This document shows positions 58,701-64,000 of a stretch of DNA of 64,000 nt, one piece after another. The stretch covers positions 7,102,169 through 7,166,168 of the forward strand of contig NC_087079.1 in the NCBI RefSeq assembly GCF_026151205.1, written 5' to 3'. Position 1 is the first letter of the stretch. Each line of letters starts with the position of its first letter. The DNA comes from Bolinopsis microptera. Lineage: Eukaryota > Ctenophora > Tentaculata > Lobata > Bolinopsidae. Made by a program: the position numbers and the translations under genes. The notes below the pieces were generated by a model that saw only the letters and a program-made list of their open reading frames with translations, made no database searches and was not told where the DNA came from.

Positions 58701-59103
58701 GTGGCGGAGGTCTGTGTCTTTTCTCGTGATCTTCATTTCTATATCATGAGGCTCGTTCCTAGATTCTGAAATGGTATTGTGACAAAAATCTGTTATTATG
58801 TAGTTTTTGGTAAACACCACATTTCGTGTTCGGAACGTAAAAGTAGAAATGATCACATTTCATGAAATAATAATTATTGAACAGTTTGTAGAAAAATTTA
58901 ACCGAGAAGAATATTTTTCACTTCTTGTACTTACTATTCACAGCTGCCTAACAAGGTTTAGAAAGGGTTCATATTTTTTATCAGTTGAAAGGTTCGTTCC
59001 TGCTGAGTAAAGGTCTGAAATAAATTGTTATAATATGATATAATAGCAATACATGCAGTTCTAGTTTATGAAAAAGTTTAAAAAGGTTAATCCGATTCCA
59101 TTT
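55768..59103. repeat. 3,334-bp tandem duplication, unit 2
   Basis: Carries the same LINE fragment (to 56070), RTE fragments, 333-bp satellite, AT array and segment-B start as unit 1. A recent duplication or an assembly collapse/expansion artefact would both look like this. Confidence 0.93.
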
Positions 59104-60039
59104 ATCAATCGGTTGCATTTCTTAAAATGTTAAAAGGGACACCGGTTCTACTGTTCGGTACGGTGTAAAATGTTTACCATCTTCAGTGGTAGGTTGATAC
59201 TAGTGAAATTGCCCATTAAGATAGCTTGAAATGTCTGGTTACAGCAGTATCTCACAGTGGCGGAGGTCTGTGTCTTTTCTCGTGATCTTTATTCCTATAT
59301 CATGAGGCTCGTTCCTAGATTCTGAAATGGTAGAGTGACAAAAATCTGTTATTATGTAGTTTTTGGTAAACACCACATTTCGTATTCGGAACGTAAAAGT
59401 AGAAATGATCACATTGCATGAAATGATAATTATTGAACAGTTTGTAGAAAAGTTTAACCGAGAAGAATATTTTCACTTCTTGTACTTACTATTCACAGCT
59501 GCCTAAAAAGGTTTACAAAGGGTTCACATTTTTTTATCAGTTGAAAGGTTCGTTCCTACTGAGTAAGGGTCTGAAATAAATTATTATTAAATATGATGTA
59601 ATAGCAAAACATCAAAACTTTGGTAAATCTTTGAATAGATTTTGAATTTTGTTTAATGTTAAATACATATCTACAAATAATCTCTATTTAACATTGAATA
59701 ATGTTAATAAATATTTATAAACACAAATATGTCTCACAGTGATGGAGTTTTGTGTCTTTTTCAGGGTATTCATCACTTATCAATGCCACGAAGCTCGTTT
59801 CTGTAATCTGTATTCTGAAATGGTGATTTTATTGCCGATCAGTGACACATTATTTCTGGTATTGTGCATGAAATTTTTGGTGATCAGCACAGTTCATGTT
59901 CAAAATTTGATCACAGTCAAGTTCAAAATAAGATAGATAATAGCAATGTGTGTATTAAACAGCAATTGAATTTTAGGAATTCAGCACAATAGAAGTGTTA
60001 TCACGAAAAAGCACTTAAAAAAGGTAATTTTTTACTAAC

Positions 60040-60129
60040 CTTCAATTCTCATTAATTGGTTGAAGCTGATATCCTCTTTTTCTTCCTGTTGAACATTCGT
60101 ATAGTCTTTATACAGCTTCGTCTTCGTTC
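60040..60129 (-). CDS. Candidate cytoplasmic-tail exon (YTNV type), copy B1
   Basis: A 90-nt block between CTCCAG/ and /GTTAGTAAA on the minus strand. In the phase set by the upstream 24-nt microexon (60363-60340, acceptor TTTCAG, donor GTACGT) it reads TKLYKDYTNVQQEEKEDISF with no stop. DYTNV fits a YxN SH2 ligand. This is inference from splice signals and conserved phase among copies. No membrane-spanning exon has been linked to it, so its gene is uncertain. Confidence 0.4.
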
Positions 60130-61266
60130 CTGGAGTTGGTTATTAATAACTTAAAATAAAAGTAAATTATCATTAATTGACGATATAAAGATCTTCTCGC
60201 TTTTGCCATTTGAAATGGAAAGCACCGGATTTCCAGTCAGTTTCTAATATTTGCTAGACAATATCACCAAGCTATCAATGGTGTATGTTATTACAAATTA
60301 CAATTAACTAGATTCTACGTATTAAGTATAGGTACGTACCGTAATTGTAGCTGCTGATAAAAGCTGAAAGTAGGTTTAAAAAATAAAAACGAAGGCAAAT
60401 AAGTTTGCTTTTCTAAGGTTGTTATATATTAGGGCTGGATAAACTTCAGCAGTTCAAAACTAATTACAACACTACAAATCTATTACATTTATTGAGTATT
60501 ATGTAACGCGATGGAAATATTTTAAGCGGGTAATATTATCCTGTTCAAACTCAGGATACACAACATGAAGACTTTGTTGTAACTTTGTATGAGAAGTATT
60601 AATATAAGCCTAATAATGTTAAAATTTTTTGGACATTGATTGAGCAGTTTTTTGAAAGATTTCGACGAATAGAGTAATCCTCCGCTTCTTGCACTTACTG
60701 CTCACAGCTCATAAAATGGTCAACAAAGGATTCACATTTTGTCTTTTTAGTTGAATGGTTCGTTCCTACTGAGTAAGGGTCTGAAACAAATTATTATGAT
60801 ATGATATAATAGCAATACATCAAACCTTTGTTAAATCTTTGAATAGATTTTGAATTTAATTTAATGTTAAATACATATTTATAAATAATATGTATTTAAC
60901 ATTGAATAATTTTTATAAATGTTTAAAAACACAAATGTTTCTCACAGTGATGGAGTTATATGTGTCTTTTTCAAGGTATTCATCACTTATCAATGCCATG
61001 AAGCTCGTTTCTGTAATCTGTATTCTGAAATGGTGATTTTATTGCCGAGTGACACATTATTTCTGGTATTGTACATGTAATTTCTGGTAATCAACACGGT
61101 TCATGTTCAAAATGTAAAATTTTGCCACAGTTAAATTGGAAAATAATTTGAATAATAGCAATGTGTTTTAAATAGCAATTGAATTTTAGGAATTCAGCAC
61201 AATAGAAGTGTTGCAGTATATGACAAAAAAAAACAAACACTTAAAGTGGACATTTTTCTTACTAAC

Positions 61267-61372
61267 CTTGAATTCTCATAAATTAATTGGAGCTGATATT
61301 CTCTCCCTTTCTTCCTGTTCATCTCTATTCTGTCGACATTCGTATAGACTTTATACATCATCGTCTTTGTTC
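61267..61372 (-). CDS. Candidate cytoplasmic-tail exon (YTNV type), copy B2
   Basis: A 106-nt block, CCCCAG/ to /GTTAGTAAG, open in the same phase as copy B1: MMYKVYTNVDRIEMNRKKGR, followed by YQLQLIYENS. Conservation with 20443-20548 is strong, and conserved reading phase across copies is the main support. Confidence 0.4.
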
Positions 61373-61654
61373 CTGGGGTTGTTAATTAATAACTTGAGAT
61401 AGGAATAGATTATCATTAGACCTTATTAAGATATTCTGGTTTTGTCATTTGAAATGGAAATCACCGGATTCGCGGTTAGTTTCTAATATTTGATAAACTA
61501 TATCATCAATGGTTTATGTTGTAACATTGAGCTGGATTCTACGTACATCTCTCTCAGTGTTTTAGTTTAAATTTAATATATTTATGAAACAAAGCGTTTT
61601 ACTGTGTTATAATGAAAATGCATTCTTTGTTAAATTTTTGAATTTAAATTGATT

Positions 61655-64000
61655 TTACATTTTATTTTGCTTTGTCAAATGCTGTTGTGTTGAGATCTCA
61701 GAGCAGGTTACCTCGATAACTTTTCTGGGGACTTGTGGGTACTGGGTTTCTGCTGTCATACTTTTCCACCCGGAAAACTCAAACATACATTTTCTTATTT
61801 GGATATCTAAGTTAGATTGCAGTATCATCTGAGCCATTTGTCATAGCCCATCAACTGTAAGATTAAATTAAATCAGTTTTCTATAGTAATATAACCATTA
61901 ACCAACTCTCCCCCTTACGACATTATTTTACCCCCTTTCGTCGGTTATGCTGATACTACCCTGGTTGTATGAAGAGTTTAGTTATCCTTTTGTAGTGATG
62001 CTATGGTCATTTAGCATATCCGCTTCTACAATACCTGTATTTATACACTCGGGTTCATTAAAATCGAAAATAAATTCCGTTCCTGAGGTGCAGGTCACCT
62101 CGCTGCTCCCTTTATTGAGAGCTCTGGATTCAACACAATTCACTTCCACCACGGTTCCTGGGACTACTGGGAACTGTGTTGTTGTTCTGATCGCAGTTCT
62201 CCACTCAGCCTTCAGTCCCGTACAGCTCACTGTCTATATGTCATATTAAATCACGTTAAACTGATTAATAAGGGTTATTTTGACGGTTTCTTATGTTCTC
62301 TTCCGCAGTTCCGCGATTTAGTTTTCATGACCCAACCCGAACCCTTTCAAGCAACCTCAAATATAACTATAGTATCGTTTGCTCGGGGGTCCAAGTCTCA
62401 AATACTGTATACAATTTACCATTCTGTAGCGCAGTTAAATTAAATTTAAAACATAACCATAATATAAGATTTAAAGTTATCTTACCACAGGCAGTTTTGT
62501 AAGTGTTTGGTTTCCATCCAGCGTCACATGTCTCACAGCTTGTCATAGCATCATTCCGATATGTTCCTTCCCCACACGGCTCTGGAATTATAACGTTATA
62601 TATATATATATATTACAACTGGTAAATCGTTGTGGAAGATAAGGAAATCGTTATTATATAAGTACACTTCAGATGTGTTACAATTAAATTAGAATTGAAA
62701 CAATAGGTGAATAATTAAATATCCACACAACCACGGTTATTTGATAGAATTATTACCACCCAGACTCTTACGGTTTTTGTCTTTTCGTACCACAAATTTT
62801 GCCTTCTTGATTCTAAGCCCTATCTGGCGCCTTATCCTTATCCCGTCTTAACCCTTAGCCTATCTTTGCCCATCTATACAATATAGATATAATCATCTCA
62901 GCTCGGTTCTTGCTAACAATCCTTACCACATGTTGTTCTCGCTGAGTTTCGTTCCTGGCCAAGTTCACAAGTTGTACACAAGGCTGCTCCTTCTGAACTG
63001 ATCGTGTTATCAGGACATTCTTTACATGTGTTCATCTCAATGTTCTTGTAGCTTCCAGCTGGACATGGCTCTGAAGAATTAGGAAATCTTTAAGCAGCAA
63101 TTCGTTTGAACTACCTTATTTAGAAGTTATTGTGAGTACCAATATCCTCGGTTTCCATTCTATAGCACAGTCAATTCAAATTTAAAACACAACAATAATA
63201 TTAAATATAAGCTTTAAAGTTATCTTACCACAGGCTGTTTTGTCAGAGTTTGGTGTCAATCCAGCGTCACATGTCTCACAGCTTGTCATATCATCATTCC
63301 GATATGTTTTTTCTCCACACGGCTCTACAATTATAACGTTACAAATGGCAAATCGTTGTGGAAGATAAGAAAATCGTTATTATATAATTACACTACAGAT
63401 GTGTTACAATTACATAAGATTTAAAACAATAGGTGAAAAATTAAATATCCACACAACCACGGTTTTTGATAGAATTATTACCACCCAGACTCTTACGGTT
63501 CTTGTCTTTTCGTACCACAAATTTTGCCTTCTTGATTCTAAGCCCTATCTGGCGCCTTATCCTTATCCCGTCTTAACTCTTAGCCTATCTTTGCCCATCT
63601 ATACAATATAGATATAATCATCTCAGCTCGGTTCTTGCTAACAATCCTTACCACATGTTGTTCTCGCTGAGTTTCGTTCCTGGCCAAGTTCACAAGCTGT
63701 ACACAAGGCTGCTCCTTCTGAACTGATCGTGTTATCAGGACATTCTTCACATGTGTTCATCTCAATGTTCTTGTAGCTTCCAGCTGGACATGGCTCTGAA
63801 GAATTAGGAAATATTTAAGCAGCAATTTGTTTGAACTACCTTATTAATATTATGAAGTTATTGTGAGTATCAATATCCTCGGTTTCCATTCTATAGCACA
63901 GTTAATTCAAATTTAAAACATAACAATAATATTAAATTTAATAAGCTTTAAAGTTATCTTACCACAAGCTGTTTTATCAGAGTTTGGTGTCGATCCAGCG
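61655..64000 (-). CDS. Modular extracellular/receptor-like gene: ephrin-receptor-like Cys repeats and sushi module (partial)
   Basis: Inferred exons on the minus strand: beyond 64000-63963, 63795-63652 (144 bp), 63324-63229 (96), 63070-62927 (144), 62581-62486 (96), 62229-62035 (195) and possibly terminal 61806-61655. All borders are GT-AG and phase 1. The 96-bp exons encode EPCGEGTYRNDAMTSCETCD then AGWKPNTYKTAC. The 144-bp exons encode PCPAGSYKNIEMNTCKECPD, then TISSEGAALCTTC and LGQERNSARTTC. Together they form the ephrin-receptor-like (GCC2/GCC3) cysteine motif repeated in tandem. The 195-bp exon is one sushi/CCP module. The last candidate exon continues in phase with RKCMFEFSGWKSM to a stop. 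The N-terminus lies beyond the window. Function is unknown; such modules occur in adhesion and recognition proteins. Confidence 0.75.

Larger units (their letters stand above)
53966..62296. repeat. Segmental duplication copy B (paralogous to 13070-21475)
   Basis: Same block order as copy A. It lacks the LTR element at 60890 and contains the extra tandem unit and LINE fragments. Exon-like blocks are better preserved here than in A. Confidence 0.88.

Overview
The window is nuclear DNA from an animal. The evidence is a multi-exon p120/delta-catenin gene with GT-AG introns that ends in the DSWV PDZ ligand, a rhodopsin-like seven-helix receptor, phase-1 extracellular module exons (ephrin-receptor-like cysteine motif, sushi/CCP), a NADPH-oxidase exon, vertebrate-type TTAGGG repeats, and many eukaryotic transposon families. 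Introns of the clear gene are short (about 135 to 800 bp) and intergenic DNA is AT-rich. The mixture would suit a non-bilaterian animal (placozoan or cnidarian) or another marine invertebrate. The sequence alone does not settle the species.

Layout. 1-5028: 3' part of a delta-catenin/ARVCF-type gene on +, with four tRNA-Lys(CUU) genes antisense inside one intron. 5.0-7.2 kb: its 3' flank with CRE-like repeats and a dead LINE tail. 7.2-8.45 kb: single-exon GPCR broken by a 2-nt shift. 8.5-13.5 kb: dispersed repeats, a MITE, a Penelope-like remnant, and a frameshifted RTE-like LINE with an AT-rich tail. 13.07-21.48 kb (segment A) and 53.97-62.30 kb (segment B) are paralogous copies. A has gained an LTR retrotransposon and B a 3.33-kb tandem duplication. 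Both hold minus-strand exons of a modular receptor-like gene that continues to the right edge.

23.7-35 kb: a 1.1-kb direct duplication whose first copy is split by an 8,096-bp foldback element with an 8-bp target duplication. That element is itself invaded by a pogo-like transposon, MITEs and an inverted repeat with hexanucleotide arrays. 33-38 kb: a LINE tail, a 12-bp CRE-like satellite, an orphan NOX exon and dispersed repeats. 38.475-47.696 kb: a nearly perfect 9.2-kb palindrome with a GA-rich minisatellite at its centre and a MULE-type transposase remnant in each arm. 48.9-52.7 kb: a minus-strand LINE interrupted by a 1,753-bp transposon that carries about 640 bp of TTAGGG and 560 bp of GGGTCA repeats. 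52.4-59.1 kb: the tandem duplication, with a 333-bp satellite.

The functional genes probably do not form one pathway. The catenin acts at cell junctions, while the right-hand gene looks like an extracellular or receptor module family undergoing exon and segment duplication. Most of the remainder records nested transposition: at least five insertions can be dated relative to one another from intact target duplications and paralogous empty sites. No CRISPR, operon or other bacterial feature is present. Coordinates were read by eye; splice sites are inferred from GT-AG signals, reading phase and protein similarity, without transcript data.
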